64,000 nt of DNA from an uncultured Mollicutes bacterium (GTDB taxonomy: Bacteria > Bacillota_I > Bacilli_A > Acholeplasmatales > Anaeroplasmataceae), in NCBI GenBank assembly GCA_947174785.1, contig CAMWKG010000007.1, positions 1-64,000 on the forward strand. Direction: 5' to 3'. How positions within the stretch are numbered: position 1 is the first letter of the stretch; each line of letters opens with the position of its first letter. Position numbers and translations under genes: made by a program. This document shows, in pieces, positions 41,212-51,007 of this stretch. The notes beneath the pieces were generated by a model. It was not told the origin of the DNA, did no database searches, and saw only the letters and a list, made by a program, of their open reading frames with translations.

Positions 41212-41304
41212 AGTTTCAACTATGAGTTGAGTACAGTTCAAATACGCGTTTCTAGACTTGTTTTATACTCTATTATATAATGAAGTCATAAGGAGGAAAG
41301 AAAT

Positions 41305-42042
41305 ATGGATAGAATAAAAATGGGAAACTTTTTAATTGAATTAAGAAAAGAAAAAGATCTTTCCCAAACAGACTTAGCAGAAATCATAGGTGTTACCTTT
41401 CAGGCAGTATCCAAATGGGAACGTGGGGAAGCAATACCAGATATTTCAATTTTAGAGAAGCTGGCAAGCTTTTATGGCATCACAATAGATGAAATTATTA
41501 AAGGAGAAGCATTAGTAAGACAGACAGGAGAAGCTTATAAATTAGAAGGTAAAGCAGATCAAACCGTTAAAAAAGAAAATGAATTTTTGAAACAAAAAAG
41601 AATTTTTGGATTTTGGTTTTCTTTAGCCTATTTCCTTTTATTCTTTTTAATAGGCTTCTGTCCTTTTGCATCCGCACATGTATCTGATGCATTTTTATCT
41701 GAAATTTATATATCAGCTAATTATTATCAAATTATATTTAGTTCTAATTATGGAGTTGCTAATTTTATATTTTTAGTTCAGTTTTTAACTACTTTAGGAA
41801 TCACTGCAAGTACGTTATTATTTTATGCTTGTACAAGTAAGAAGGCAATCTGTGCAATGTATCGTACTCGCTTTGTTCTAATTATTATAAATTTATTAAC
41901 CTTATTGATGAATTGTATTGTATTTATAACTTCACCTACCGTTGGTGTTTGCTTAATGTTTATATTGATATTAGCCTTTGATATTTTATTCCTATGTTTA
42001 AAGCCAAATAGAAAATCTTATATTTTACAGGATTATCAATAA
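41305..42042 (+). CDS. XRE-family regulator with membrane domain
   Basis: A 245-residue protein. Residues 1-65 are a Cro/CI helix-turn-helix (LIELRKEKDLSQTDLAEIIGVTFQAVSKWERGEAIPDI), then a linker, then four TM helices (about 98-240). Such membrane-tethered regulators are common in Bacillota and may sense envelope or membrane state, but the signal is unknown. AGGAGG precedes the ATG and a strong terminator follows, so it is probably monocistronic. Confidence 0.85.
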   Translation: MDRIKMGNFLIELRKEKDLSQTDLAEIIGVTFQAVSKWERGEAIPDISILEKLASFYGITIDEIIKGEALVRQTGEAYKLEGKADQTVKKENEFLKQKRIFGFWFSLAYFLLFFLIGFCPFASAHVSDAFLSEIYISANYYQIIFSSNYGVANFIFLVQFLTTLGITASTLLFYACTSKKAICAMYRTRFVLIIINLLTLLMNCIVFITSPTVGVCLMFILILAFDILFLCLKPNRKSYILQDYQ

Positions 42043-42047
42043 AATAG

Positions 42048-42081
42048 ATTCCAATACATAATTGTATTGGAATTTTTTTTC
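42048..42081 (+). terminator. Rho-independent terminator
   Basis: A perfect 11-bp stem ATTCCAATACA/TGTATTGGAAT (42048-42058, 42063-42073), then T8. Confidence 0.92.
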
Positions 42082-42121
42082 GTAAATGATATAATATTTT
42101 TATAAAGGTTATGGTGATAGA

Positions 42122-42979
42122 ATGGCTGTTGTAATTTCAGGTAAAGAGTTAGCGAAAAGTAAAAAAATAAGGATGGCAGAAGAGGTAAAAGGCTTTGAGC
42201 AAGCTTATGGAAGATTGCCTCATTTGGCAGTGATTTTAGTTGGAGAAGATCCAGGAAGTGTGTCTTATGTTAAGGGGAAAGAAAAGGCATGCGAAGAGGT
42301 TGGCTTCATCAATACCACTATTCGTAAGCCAGATACAATTTCAGAAGAAGAACTTTTAAATATCATTGATAGCCTCAACAAGGACAATCTTGTGGATGGC
42401 ATATTAGTTCAACTCCCTTTACCTAAGCATATTCATTCAGAAAAAGTGATACAAGCTATAAGAAAAGATAAGGATGTAGATGGTTTTCATTTTGCGAATG
42501 TTGCAAGTCTTTATTTAAAACAACCAGGAATTGTATCCTGTACACCTAAAGGAATTCTTGAAATATTGGATTCTATTTCTTATCCAATAGAAGGTAAGCA
42601 TGCAGTTGTTATTGGTAGAAGTAATATTGTTGGCATGCCAGTTTCCAAATTATTATTAGATCGAAATGCCACCGTTACAATTTGTCATAGCCGTACGAAG
42701 GATTTAGCAAGCATTACAAGACAAGCAGATATTTTAGTTGCTGCCGTAGGAAGAGCAAATTTTGTTACTGCAGATATGGTTAAAGATGGAGCAGTTGTAA
42801 TTGATGTGGGTGTGAACCGAAACCTTGAAACTAACAAGCTTTGTGGAGATGTTAAATTTGCTGAGGTAGAACCTAAGGCTTCCTATATTACAAAGGTTCC
42901 AGGAGGTGTTGGTCCTATGACAATTTGTTGCTTGATGGAAAATACAATAGAATGCTATTTAAAGCATGTAAAGGAGTAA
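42122..42979 (+). CDS. folD: Methylene-THF dehydrogenase/methenyl-THF cyclohydrolase
   Basis: A 285-residue bifunctional enzyme interconverting 5,10-methylene-, methenyl- and 10-formyl-THF with NADP. The catalytic YxxxK motif is Tyr49 and Lys53 (SYVKGKEKA). VDGILVQLPLPKHI, DKDVDGFH and the nucleotide-binding VIGRSNIVGMP block follow. The ribosome binding site is weak. purB starts three bases after the stop, so the two are cotranscribed. Confidence 0.96.
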   Translation: MAVVISGKELAKSKKIRMAEEVKGFEQAYGRLPHLAVILVGEDPGSVSYVKGKEKACEEVGFINTTIRKPDTISEEELLNIIDSLNKDNLVDGILVQLPLPKHIHSEKVIQAIRKDKDVDGFHFANVASLYLKQPGIVSCTPKGILEILDSISYPIEGKHAVVIGRSNIVGMPVSKLLLDRNATVTICHSRTKDLASITRQADILVAAVGRANFVTADMVKDGAVVIDVGVNRNLETNKLCGDVKFAEVEPKASYITKVPGGVGPMTICCLMENTIECYLKHVKE

Positions 42980-42982
42980 ACT

Positions 42983-44281
42983 ATGATTGAACGTTACAGT
43001 AGACCTGCAATGCGTAAAATTTGGACGGATGAAAACAAATTTAAAGCATTCTTAAAAGTGGAAATTTTGGCTTGTCGTGCTTGGAGTGAAATTGGTCATA
43101 TTCCAAGTACAGATGTTGATAAAATAGAAGCAAATGCAAGCTTTGATTTAAATAGAATCTATGAGATAGAAGCACAAACTAAACATGATGTAGTAGCATT
43201 TACTAGAGCTGTTTCAGAGTCTTTAGGGGATGAAAAGAAATGGGTTCATTATGGTCTTACCTCTACAGATGTTGTTGATACAGCAAATGGCTATTTACTA
43301 AAACAAGCAAATGAACTGATTTATCAGGATATCATAAGCTTTATGGAAGTCTTAAAAGCTCAGGCTTTAAAATATAAAACAACACCTTGTATTGGTAGAA
43401 CCCATGGAATTCATGCAGATATTACTTCCTTTGGACTAAAGTTTGTTTTATGGTATGAAGAGATGAAACGAAATTTAGAAAGATTCCAAAATGCTAGATT
43501 AGAAGTAGAAGCTGGTAAAATGAGTGGAGCAGTAGGGAACTTTGCAAACATACCACCCTATATTCAAAACTATGTATGTGAAAAATTAGGTATTCAGTCT
43601 GCAAATATATCTACTCAGGTTTTACAAAGAGATCGCCATGCCTATTATGTTGCTACTCTTGCAACTATTGCGAGCTCATTAGAACAAATGGCTTTAGAGA
43701 TTAGACATTTACAAAGAACAGAGGTTCATGAAGCAGAAGAAGCTTTCAGCAAGGGACAAAAGGGATCTTCAGCTATGCCCCATAAAAGAAATCCTATTTC
43801 TTCAGAAAATATTTGCGGGTGTTCAAGAGTGATGAGAGGATATATGCATACGGCTTATGAAAATATTGCATTATGGCATGAGCGTGATATTTCTCATTCT
43901 TCAGCAGAACGAATCATATTACCAGACGCAACAATGCTATTAGATTATATGCTTACGCGTTTTAAAGGTATTGTTGAAAATGTAGTTGTTTATCCAGAGG
44001 TTATGCTAGAAAACATCTATAAAACAAATGGTGTTATTTTTGCTCAAAGAGTAATGAATGCTTTGATTGAAGCTGGTCTTTCTCGAGAAGAAGCCTATGA
44101 TTTAGTTCAACCGATTTCTATGGAAGCATATAATGAGAAAAAAGATTATCAAACACTTTTAAGAGCCAATGGGAATGTTATGAAGCATTTGTCAGAAGAA
44201 AAGCTAAAGGATTGTTTTACATTGGATTATTATTTTACAAATATTGAATATATTTATAATCGCTGTTTCAATTTAAGTTGA
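42983..44281 (+). CDS. purB: Adenylosuccinate lyase
   Basis: A 432-residue fumarase/aspartase-superfamily enzyme, which cleaves SAICAR and adenylosuccinate in purine synthesis. The catalytic loop signature [11 protein letters not shown] is present, with [15 protein letters not shown] and the N-terminal [23 protein letters not shown] typical of the family. AAGGAG lies before the ATG. The stop codon overlaps the -35 box of the next promoter. Confidence 0.97.
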   Translation: MIERYSRPAMRKIWTDENKFKAFLKVEILACRAWSEIGHIPSTDVDKIEANASFDLNRIYEIEAQTKHDVVAFTRAVSESLGDEKKWVHYGLTSTDVVDTANGYLLKQANELIYQDIISFMEVLKAQALKYKTTPCIGRTHGIHADITSFGLKFVLWYEEMKRNLERFQNARLEVEAGKMSGAVGNFANIPPYIQNYVCEKLGIQSANISTQVLQRDRHAYYVATLATIASSLEQMALEIRHLQRTEVHEAEEAFSKGQKGSSAMPHKRNPISSENICGCSRVMRGYMHTAYENIALWHERDISHSSAERIILPDATMLLDYMLTRFKGIVENVVVYPEVMLENIYKTNGVIFAQRVMNALIEAGLSREEAYDLVQPISMEAYNEKKDYQTLLRANGNVMKHLSEEKLKDCFTLDYYFTNIEYIYNRCFNLS

Positions 44282-44306
44282 CAAGTGATTAGGAATTATT
44301 TATAAT
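44278..44306 (+). promoter_or_regulatory. Consensus promoter overlapping the purB stop
   Basis: TTGACA (44278-44283) and TATAAT (44301-44306), spacing 17: a perfect consensus. The TGA of purB (44279-44281) lies within the -35 box. A start near 44313 begins the fluoride riboswitch. Confidence 0.92.
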
Positions 44307-44312
44307 ATTTTA

Positions 44313-44405
44313 TAGGGAATGATGTTCTCCCTTGTGTGATACACAAAACCGCTTTTTAAGCTGATGACGTCTATAAGTTTTTTCTTATGGAGTCATTGGC
44401 TTTTT
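44313..44405 (+). promoter_or_regulatory. Fluoride riboswitch (crcB motif) with terminator
   Basis: The aptamer shows the conserved features of the crcB motif: GGGAATGATGTTCTCCC, a variable stem GTGTGAUACAC, AAACCGCU, then GCUGAUGAC. The last element also forms the 5' side of an 11-bp terminator stem (44358-44368 with 44392-44402, two wobbles) followed by T5. With fluoride bound, the aptamer should keep the terminator from forming and turn on the downstream antiporter. The class is established; the switching direction here is inferred from the overlap. Confidence 0.88.
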
Positions 44406-44427
44406 ATTATTTTAAGGAGTTGAAAAT

Positions 44428-45615
44428 ATGTTTCTTAGTTTATTTTTAATATTTGGACTGGGTGTTCTTGGAGGATATATATTTGAAAAAATTCGATTGC
44501 CTCGTCTTGTATGGTATTTAATAATAGGTATTTTATTTGGGCCTTCCTTACTTAATATTATTGATCAGGATTTACTTCAAATTTCATCCTATTTAAGACA
44601 GATTGCATTAGTCATAATTTTAACTAGATCGGGATTGTCCTTAGATATCAAAACGCTAAAGGAAATTGGCAGACCAGCAATATTTATGTGTTTTATTCCA
44701 GCATGCTTTGAAATTATAGGTGTAGTTATATTTGGCCCACTTTTTTTAAAGATTTCTTATGTAGAGGCATTACTACTTGGAAGTGTACTGGCTGCAGTAT
44801 CACCTGCCGTTGTTATTCCAAGAATGATTAAGATAAAAGAAGCAGGCTTTGGAAGTACAAATCATGTTCCTGAATTAATTATGGCAGGAGCTTCCTGTGA
44901 TGATATTTTTGTTATTGTTTTGTTTTATGGTTTTAAAGGCTTAGTTGCTAGTTCCAGCTTTAATGCTATTCTTTTTTTACAAATTCCTTTAAGTATTATT
45001 TTGGGTTTGCTATTGGGAATACTCGTTGGAATTGTCCTTTTCCTTATTTTTAAGTATTTTAAAATAAATACTATTGGAAAAACAATTCTTATGTTAGCTG
45101 CTTCCTTTGGTATGATTGCTTTAGAACAAGCTCTAAAACAATATGTATCTATTTCATCTTTATTAGGGATAATTGTTTTAGGAATTCTTATCCTGAAGAA
45201 AAATAAAGAAGCTGCAAAGGAAATTCAAAATAACTATAATGCATTGTGGAATGCTTTTGAAATTTTATTATTTGCACTAGTGGGATGTGCTGTAGATATG
45301 CACTATGCTTTTTCAAAGGATGGAGGTATTCTTCTTGGCGTGATTGCCTTAAGCTTGTGCTTTAGAGCAGTAGGAGTATTTATCTGTTTAATTGCCACAA
45401 AATATTCTATAAAAGAAAAGGTATTCATCTTATTATCCTACTTGCCTAAAGCGACTGTGCAAGCTTCTATTGGTGGGATAGCCTTAAGTGAGGGATTGGA
45501 GTGTGGTAAAATCATCATTACAGCTGCAGTTCTATCGATTTTAATTACAGCTCCTATAGGTGCAATTTTGATGGACTATACATATCCTAAACTATTAGAA
45601 AAGAGTCTTTTATAA
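44428..45615 (+). CDS. Cation/proton antiporter (CPA family) under fluoride control
   Basis: A 395-residue membrane protein with about 12 TM helices. FGLGVLGGYIFEKIRLPRLVWYLIIGILFGP and the unwound-helix region GSVLAAVSPAVVIPRM are typical of CPA1/CPA2 exchangers. Acidic residues in the membrane (GASCDDIF) match ion-binding sites. Antiporters of this kind are recurrent partners of fluoride riboswitches and may help cells with acid-linked fluoride stress. Whether this one moves fluoride, sodium or potassium cannot be read from the sequence. AAGGAG precedes the ATG. Confidence 0.85.
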   Translation: MFLSLFLIFGLGVLGGYIFEKIRLPRLVWYLIIGILFGPSLLNIIDQDLLQISSYLRQIALVIILTRSGLSLDIKTLKEIGRPAIFMCFIPACFEIIGVVIFGPLFLKISYVEALLLGSVLAAVSPAVVIPRMIKIKEAGFGSTNHVPELIMAGASCDDIFVIVLFYGFKGLVASSSFNAILFLQIPLSIILGLLLGILVGIVLFLIFKYFKINTIGKTILMLAASFGMIALEQALKQYVSISSLLGIIVLGILILKKNKEAAKEIQNNYNALWNAFEILLFALVGCAVDMHYAFSKDGGILLGVIALSLCFRAVGVFICLIATKYSIKEKVFILLSYLPKATVQASIGGIALSEGLECGKIIITAAVLSILITAPIGAILMDYTYPKLLEKSLL

Positions 45616-45686
45616 AAAGAAAAGTAGTTAAATGAAATAAAAAATGATATAATAGAAATACAAAAAATAAAAAGGAAGTATTCGTT

Positions 45687-46877
45687 ATGCTAAACATTAA
45701 ACTTGCAACATTTAAATCTCGTCTTCAACATTCTTTAGAATTTGATAATGAAATTAAAAGCTTTATAGAAAATATAGAAAAGGAAATAGAGACACAATTG
45801 GTAATGTCAGAGCTATCCGATTATGATTGTGATTTAAAATTGATTTTTATTCAAACGGGTGGTTCAGAGGGCTTATTTTTAGAAAATATAAATGTTTTAC
45901 AAGAGCCTTATTATTTATTAACCAATGGTGGTAATAATAGCCTGGCTGCCTCCTTAGAAATTCTTACCTATTTAAATCAAAATGGGAAGAAGGGTGAAAT
46001 TCTTCATGGTAATATATCTTATATCGGAAAAAGAATTAAAGAATTGGCTATTATGGAAAAGGCGACTAAGCTTTTAAAAGCTTCTAGATTAGGTGTTATT
46101 GGTACTCCTTCAGATTGGTTAATTTCCTCTATTCCAAGCTATGAAAAAATTAAAGAAGCGTTAGGAGTAGAGCTTATTGATATTCCATTAAAGAATGTAG
46201 AAGAGAAAGCTAAAGCTCCACATTTTACATCTTTACGTCCTGAAAACTTTTTAGAATATAATAAAAAGGATATGGTAGCTTCTATTGATATATATGATGC
46301 TTTAAAAGAAGTTATTAAAGAGAATCATCTTTCTGGAGCTACTATACGATGTTTTGATTTATTGACCTCATTAAAAACCACAGGCTGTTTGGCTTTAGCT
46401 AAATTAAATGAGGATGGATTTATAGGTACTTGTGAAGGAGACATTATGGCAATGCTTAGTATGTTTATTGCAAAGCTATTGACAGGCCAATCTAATTTTC
46501 AGGCAAATCCTTCTCGTATCGATGTAGAGCATAATAGTATTGTTTTTGCACATTGTACAATTCCTTTTGATATGGTTCAAAATTATAGCTTTAATACACA
46601 TTTTGAAAGCGGAATTGGTGTAGCTATAAAGGGTGAAATGAAGACAGGAAATATTACTATCTTTAGAATGTCCTCTGATTTAAAGCATTATTTTGTTTCT
46701 AAGGGAATTTTGATGAACAATCTAAAAGAAGAAAACTTATGTCGTACTCAAATTAATGTTCGTTTAAATAAGGATGTGAAGGAGCTTTTGAAGCATCCTT
46801 GTGGAAATCATCATGTCATTCTTTATGGAGATTATGAGGAATTAATTGATCAATTTATGAAATCTATACTAAAATAA
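45687..46877 (+). CDS. Fucose/arabinose isomerase-fold family protein
   Basis: A 396-residue protein. The C-terminal half has CEGDIMAMLSMFIAKLLTG, NPSRIDVEHN, FAHCTIPFDMV and HFESGIGVAIKGE. These resemble the C-terminal metal and substrate region of L-fucose isomerase-like proteins (Glu, Asp and His ligands). The N-terminal half fits the Rossmann-like domains of that fold. The sugar substrate is unknown; no sugar-transport genes are adjacent. Could act as an isomerase or be a diverged relative. Confidence 0.6.
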   Translation: MLNIKLATFKSRLQHSLEFDNEIKSFIENIEKEIETQLVMSELSDYDCDLKLIFIQTGGSEGLFLENINVLQEPYYLLTNGGNNSLAASLEILTYLNQNGKKGEILHGNISYIGKRIKELAIMEKATKLLKASRLGVIGTPSDWLISSIPSYEKIKEALGVELIDIPLKNVEEKAKAPHFTSLRPENFLEYNKKDMVASIDIYDALKEVIKENHLSGATIRCFDLLTSLKTTGCLALAKLNEDGFIGTCEGDIMAMLSMFIAKLLTGQSNFQANPSRIDVEHNSIVFAHCTIPFDMVQNYSFNTHFESGIGVAIKGEMKTGNITIFRMSSDLKHYFVSKGILMNNLKEENLCRTQINVRLNKDVKELLKHPCGNHHVILYGDYEELIDQFMKSILK

Positions 46878-46920
46878 AAAAAGACTTGTAAAAGTCACTT
46901 AAATCGTTTATAATCAAGAA

Positions 46921-47026
46921 TGAAGATAGAAACCTTACAAAGTGGGGCTTCCATCTCTCTTACAGAATATGTATAAAGAAATAGAAGCCTTAAAACCCTG
47001 TAAAGTTATGAAGGCTCTTTTTCTTT
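46921..47026 (+). ncRNA. Antitoxin-like antisense RNA, copy A
   Basis: Predicted from the consensus promoter to the shared terminator, about 105 nt. It contains UUCCAU, complementary to the toxin start AUGGAA, and its 3' terminator arm is fully antisense to the 3' end of the toxin mRNA. Confidence 0.6.
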
Positions 47027-47030
47027 ATAC
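46971..47030. terminator. Bidirectional terminator, copy A
   Basis: A near-perfect 20-bp stem begins GTATAAAGAAA and ends TTTCTTTATAC, with core AGCCTT/AAGGCT and T-rich flanks in both directions. Confidence 0.85.
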
Positions 47031-47070
47031 GGGTACATTTTATGAATTGTTCACTCTTGCCCTATAGATA

Positions 47071-47142
47071 TTATTTATCTTTAGAGTTTATAAGTGCGTA
47101 GACAATCATTAATATGATAATCACAATTAAAATTGTTTCCAT
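47071..47142 (-). CDS. 23-residue hydrophobic peptide (toxin candidate), copy A
   Basis: The peptide starts METILIVIII and ends YALINSKDK: a short acidic start, one TM stretch of about 17 residues and a charged tail. This is the shape of small membrane toxins of type I modules. It lacks the Pro and Trp pattern of Fst and is unlike TxpA or Ibs as I recall them. AAAGGGG lies 10 bases before the ATG, inside a leader hairpin. Confidence 0.7.
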   Translation of the reverse strand: METILIVIIILMIVYALINSKDK

Positions 47143-47293
47143 ATATGAAAGCCCCTTTCTTTAGAATTTGTAAGAAAGAGGGAACCCCACAATTTCATTA
47201 TACATAAAGTATTTGTGTTATCAATACTAATTTGAGGTTCTTTAGTGAAATTAAATAGGAGTTGTGATATAATACTATCATTGAGGATGAAAT

Positions 47294-48301
47294 ATGAAAA
47301 GATTATTTTTGATAGACAATTATAAGTCTAAATTAGATTTGTTAAAAACAGAAGAAGCCATTAAATTTGTTAAGGATACCTTTGAAAGAGAGTTGGCTAA
47401 AAGCTTATCCTTAATGCGTGTATCAGCGCCTCTTTTTGTCTTGCCTTCATCTGGCTTAAATGATGAATTAAATGGTACAGAAAGAAGAATTGAATTTCAA
47501 TTAAGGAATATAGAAGAACAAGCAGAAATTGTTCAAAGCCTAGCAAAATGGAAGAGGAATGCTTTAGCTAAATATCAATTCCCTTTAGGTACAGGTTTAT
47601 ATACCGATATGAATGCAATAAGAAGAGATGAGGAATTAGATAGTCTTCATTCTGCTTATGTAGATCAGTGGGATTGGGAAAAGATTATTTTAAAAGAGAA
47701 CAGAACTATAGAATTTTTAAAAAATACAGTTCGGACAATTTATTCCGTATTAAAGGAAACGGAACAAAAGGTTTTCAAGTCCTATCCAGAATTAGAACCT
47801 GTGTTACCAGAAGAAATTCATTTCATAACAACTAAGGAATTAGAGGAGTTATATCCTGATTTATCTTCTATGGATAGAGAAAAAATGATTTGCAGAGAGA
47901 AAAAGGCTGTGTTTTTAATTGGGATAGGTGGACCACTAAGTAATGGACTTCCTCATGATGGTCGTGCTGCAGATTATGATGATTGGTCACTCAATGGAGA
48001 TTTATTAGTTTATTATGAAGAGCTTGATATTGCCTTAGAATTGTCCTCTATGGGAATTCGTGTTGATGAAAATTCATTAAGAAAACAACTAGAATTTAAA
48101 AAGGAAGAATATAAACTCAATAATCCTTATAGTATAGACATATTAGAGAAAAGATTGCCTTATACTATAGGTGGAGGAATAGGGCAATCCAGATTATGTA
48201 TGTTCTTTTTGAAGAAGGTTCATATTGGAGAAGTACAGGCATCCCTTTGGCCAAAAGAGGATATTGAGCTTTTAAAAAACAAAAATATCCATTTATTATA
48301 A
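47294..48301 (+). CDS. asnA: Aspartate-ammonia ligase
   Basis: A 335-residue ammonia-dependent asparagine synthetase, a class II aminoacyl-tRNA-synthetase fold enzyme. Family blocks are ISVAPLFV-like VSAPLFVLPSSGLNDELNG, the ATP-binding TDMNAIRRDE(E), HSAYVDQWDWEK and GGGIGQSRLCMFFL with the Arg of motif 3. It makes Asn from Asp, ATP and ammonia. A TATAAT box near 47268 gives it its own promoter. It sits just beyond toxin-antitoxin copy A. Confidence 0.97.
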   Translation: MKRLFLIDNYKSKLDLLKTEEAIKFVKDTFERELAKSLSLMRVSAPLFVLPSSGLNDELNGTERRIEFQLRNIEEQAEIVQSLAKWKRNALAKYQFPLGTGLYTDMNAIRRDEELDSLHSAYVDQWDWEKIILKENRTIEFLKNTVRTIYSVLKETEQKVFKSYPELEPVLPEEIHFITTKELEELYPDLSSMDREKMICREKKAVFLIGIGGPLSNGLPHDGRAADYDDWSLNGDLLVYYEELDIALELSSMGIRVDENSLRKQLEFKKEEYKLNNPYSIDILEKRLPYTIGGGIGQSRLCMFFLKKVHIGEVQASLWPKEDIELLKNKNIHLL

Positions 48302-48316
48302 AAGAAGGTGATGGGA

Positions 48317-49327
48317 ATGTTAGTACTAGGTGTAGAAAGCAGCTGTGATGAAACCTCTGTTTCTATTGTTAGGGATGGTAAAGAGGTGTTATCCAATGCT
48401 ATTAACTCTCAAATTGACATACATAAAAAATTTGGTGGTGTTGTTCCTGAAGTGGCCTCTCGTAATCATGTATATCAGGTTTCGATGATTTTTGAAGAAG
48501 CTTTAGAAAAAGCAGGAGTAAAGCCTGAAGAAATTGATTTGGTTGCAGTAACGATGGGACCGGGCTTGATTGGTTCTTTGCTAGTTGGAGTGAATGCTGC
48601 TAAGACATTTGCCCTACTTTATAAAAAGCCAATTATAGGAGTTCATCATTTGGCAGGACATATCTATGCAAATGCAATAGAGCATGAAATGAAATTTCCA
48701 GCAGTGGCCTTACTTGTTTCTGGTGGAAATACAGAACTTATTTATATGAAGGATCATTTCAGCTTTGAGATTGTCGGAGAAACTCTAGATGATGCAGTTG
48801 GAGAAGCCTATGATAAGGTGGCAAGGGTAATTGGGCTTCCTTATCCAGGTGGACCTGCCGTAGATAAGCTTGCCCATGAGGGAGAAGATACCTATCACCT
48901 ACCTAGAGTTTATTTAGAGGATGGTTCTTATAATTTTTCCTTCTCAGGCTTGAAAAGTGCAGTAATCAATCTAGCTCATAACGCTAGCCAAAGAGGGGAA
49001 AGTATAGATCCTAAGAATCTTTGTGCTTCCTTTCAAGCTTCTGTAAGTGAGGTATTAGTAAACAAAACCTTTCGCTTAGCAAAAGAAAAAGGTGTAAAGC
49101 AGATTATTGTTGCAGGAGGAGTATCTGCAAATAAGGGCTTAAAGGAAAGATTTAATAAAGAAAATCCGGGCTTTGAAATTTGTATACCATCGATTAAGTA
49201 TTGTACAGATAATGCTGCAATGATAGCTGTTGCAGGCTATTATCAATATAAAAAATTTAAGAAAGTAGATGATTTAAGCTTAAATGCTTATGCATCTTTA
49301 GATTTGGAGGAACTATATGAAATTTAG
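48317..49327 (+). CDS. tsaD: tRNA N6-threonylcarbamoyladenosine synthesis protein TsaD
   Basis: A 336-residue ASKHA-fold protein that transfers the threonylcarbamoyl group onto tRNA A37. The N-terminal [10 protein letters not shown] is diagnostic, and the metal ligands are His111 and His115 ([10 protein letters not shown]). Partners TsaB, TsaC and TsaE are not in the window. ATG 48317 gives the best spacing to AAGGTG. It overlaps pepF by 11 bases. Confidence 0.97.
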   Translation: MLVLGVESSCDETSVSIVRDGKEVLSNAINSQIDIHKKFGGVVPEVASRNHVYQVSMIFEEALEKAGVKPEEIDLVAVTMGPGLIGSLLVGVNAAKTFALLYKKPIIGVHHLAGHIYANAIEHEMKFPAVALLVSGGNTELIYMKDHFSFEIVGETLDDAVGEAYDKVARVIGLPYPGGPAVDKLAHEGEDTYHLPRVYLEDGSYNFSFSGLKSAVINLAHNASQRGESIDPKNLCASFQASVSEVLVNKTFRLAKEKGVKQIIVAGGVSANKGLKERFNKENPGFEICIPSIKYCTDNAAMIAVAGYYQYKKFKKVDDLSLNAYASLDLEELYEI

Positions 49328-51005
49328 TGAATTTAAGTATGAAAGACCTGATTTAGAAAAGATTACAAAAAGCTTGCAGGAATTGACTTCAAGCTTAAAG
49401 GAAGCAAAAACATTCAAAGAGGCTAAGCCTATTATTGATAAGGTTAATGAAATTGGAAGTCATTATTCTACAATGGCTACCTTATGCTCTATACGAAATA
49501 GCATTGATACAACAGATACTTTTTATGAAGAAGAAACTGCCTTTTTCGATGAGAATGGACCTAAGTACAGTAATGCAATCAATGCCTATTTTAAGGTATT
49601 AGTTGATCTCCCTTATAGAAAAGAATTAGAAGATGCTTATACTAAGCAATTCTTTACACTTACAGAGATTCAGTTGAAAAGCTTTGATCCTGCAATCATG
49701 GAAGAACTTACAGAAGAAGCTAAGCTTTGTACAGAATATTCCAAGCTTATGGCTTCTGCAAAGATTGAATTTGATGGAAAAATCAACAACTTAAGTCAAA
49801 TGACAGTATATGCGAACCATCCTGATAGAAAAATCAGAAAAGAGGCAGAGCTTAAAAAGGTTGAATTCATGGAATCTATTGAGGAAAAACTAGATTTTAT
49901 CTATGATAAGCTTGTAAAGGTTCGTACCCAAATGGCAAAGAAGATGGGCTATGAAAATTACGTTGATTTTGGATACTATCGTCTAGGAAGAAGCGATTAT
50001 AATAGTAAGGATGTTGCAGGCTACCGCAAGCAGGTTTTGGAATCTGTAGTTCCAGTTGCTAAGAAGATTATTGTACAGCAGGCAAAGCGTATTGGAATCA
50101 AGGATTTTAAATCCTATGATATTCCTATTTTCTATCCTGATGGAAATCCAAATCATGGAAAAACTAAAGATGAGCTTGTTGCAGGAGCAAAAGACTTCTA
50201 TACCAATTTATCTAAAGAGACAGAGGAATTCTTTAACTTTATGATAGAACATGATTTAATGGACTTAGAAACAAAGCCTGGTAAGGCTGGTGGTGGCTAT
50301 TGCACAATGATTGATGAATATAAGGCGCCATTTATCTTCTCTAATTTCAATGGAACTATGGGAGATGTAGATGTATTAACTCATGAAGCAGGTCATGCCT
50401 TTGAGGTTTATACAGCTTCTAAGCTTTTACCTGTTTCAGATATTTACTGGCCAACATTAGAGGCTTGTGAAATTCATTCTATGAGTATGGAATTCTTTGC
50501 GTATCCTTATATGGATTGTTTCTTTGATAAAGATGCAAATAAATATCGTTATAAGCATTTGAGTGAGGCAATCACCTTTATTCCTTATGGAGTATGTGTC
50601 GATGAATTCCAACACTATGTATATGAAAATCCAACTGCTACTCCTAAAATGCGAAAAGATAAGTGGCATGAGTTAGAACAAAAATATACCCCTTGGAAGG
50701 ATTTTGATGGTATTTCCTATTATGAAAGAGGCTGTTATTGGCATCGCCAAGGTCATATTTATTCCAGTGCATTTTATTATATTGATTATACACTCGCTCA
50801 AGTATGTGCATTCCAATTTTTATTAAAGGATAGAGAAAATCATGAAACAGCTTGGAAAACATATTATGACTTATGTAAGCTTGGTGGATCTAAATCCTTT
50901 GTTGCGTTACTGGATAGTGTAGGATTAGAGAATCCTTTTGAACAAGGATCTTTAAACAAAATCATGCCTAAATTAGAAAAAATATTAAAAGAATTAGAGG
51001 TATAA
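49317..51005 (+). CDS. M3 family oligoendopeptidase (PepF-like)
   Basis: A 562-residue thermolysin-type zinc peptidase of family M3. The zinc motif HEAGH has His356, Glu357 and His360, with the third ligand in the downstream helix [14 protein letters not shown]. It probably cleaves short peptides in the cytoplasm. GGAGG lies inside the end of tsaD, so the two are translationally linked. Confidence 0.93.
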   Translation: MKFSEFKYERPDLEKITKSLQELTSSLKEAKTFKEAKPIIDKVNEIGSHYSTMATLCSIRNSIDTTDTFYEEETAFFDENGPKYSNAINAYFKVLVDLPYRKELEDAYTKQFFTLTEIQLKSFDPAIMEELTEEAKLCTEYSKLMASAKIEFDGKINNLSQMTVYANHPDRKIRKEAELKKVEFMESIEEKLDFIYDKLVKVRTQMAKKMGYENYVDFGYYRLGRSDYNSKDVAGYRKQVLESVVPVAKKIIVQQAKRIGIKDFKSYDIPIFYPDGNPNHGKTKDELVAGAKDFYTNLSKETEEFFNFMIEHDLMDLETKPGKAGGGYCTMIDEYKAPFIFSNFNGTMGDVDVLTHEAGHAFEVYTASKLLPVSDIYWPTLEACEIHSMSMEFFAYPYMDCFFDKDANKYRYKHLSEAITFIPYGVCVDEFQHYVYENPTATPKMRKDKWHELEQKYTPWKDFDGISYYERGCYWHRQGHIYSSAFYYIDYTLAQVCAFQFLLKDRENHETAWKTYYDLCKLGGSKSFVALLDSVGLENPFEQGSLNKIMPKLEKILKELEV

Positions 51006-51007
51006 AT

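Larger units (their letters stand above)
46886..47224. other. Type I toxin-antitoxin-like locus, copy A
   Basis: One of three copies of a roughly 340-bp unit. The + promoter is TTGTAA (46886-46891)/TATAAT (46909-46914), spacing 17; the - promoter is TTGATA (47224-47219)/TATAAT (47202-47197), spacing 16. Both transcripts run into one shared bidirectional terminator (46971-47030). The - transcript encodes a 23-residue hydrophobic peptide and its ribosome binding site (AAAGGGG) is paired in a leader hairpin with CCCTCTTTCTT. The 5' ends of both RNAs share GTGGGG.TTCC..TCT.TCTTAC. The function as a type I module is inference from this layout. Confidence 0.75.

Noticed and set aside
47071-47142. 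Assignment of the 23-residue peptide to the Fst or Ibs families
   Set aside because: It lacks the Fst Pro/Trp pattern and differs from Ibs in charge and ends; only the locus layout resembles par.
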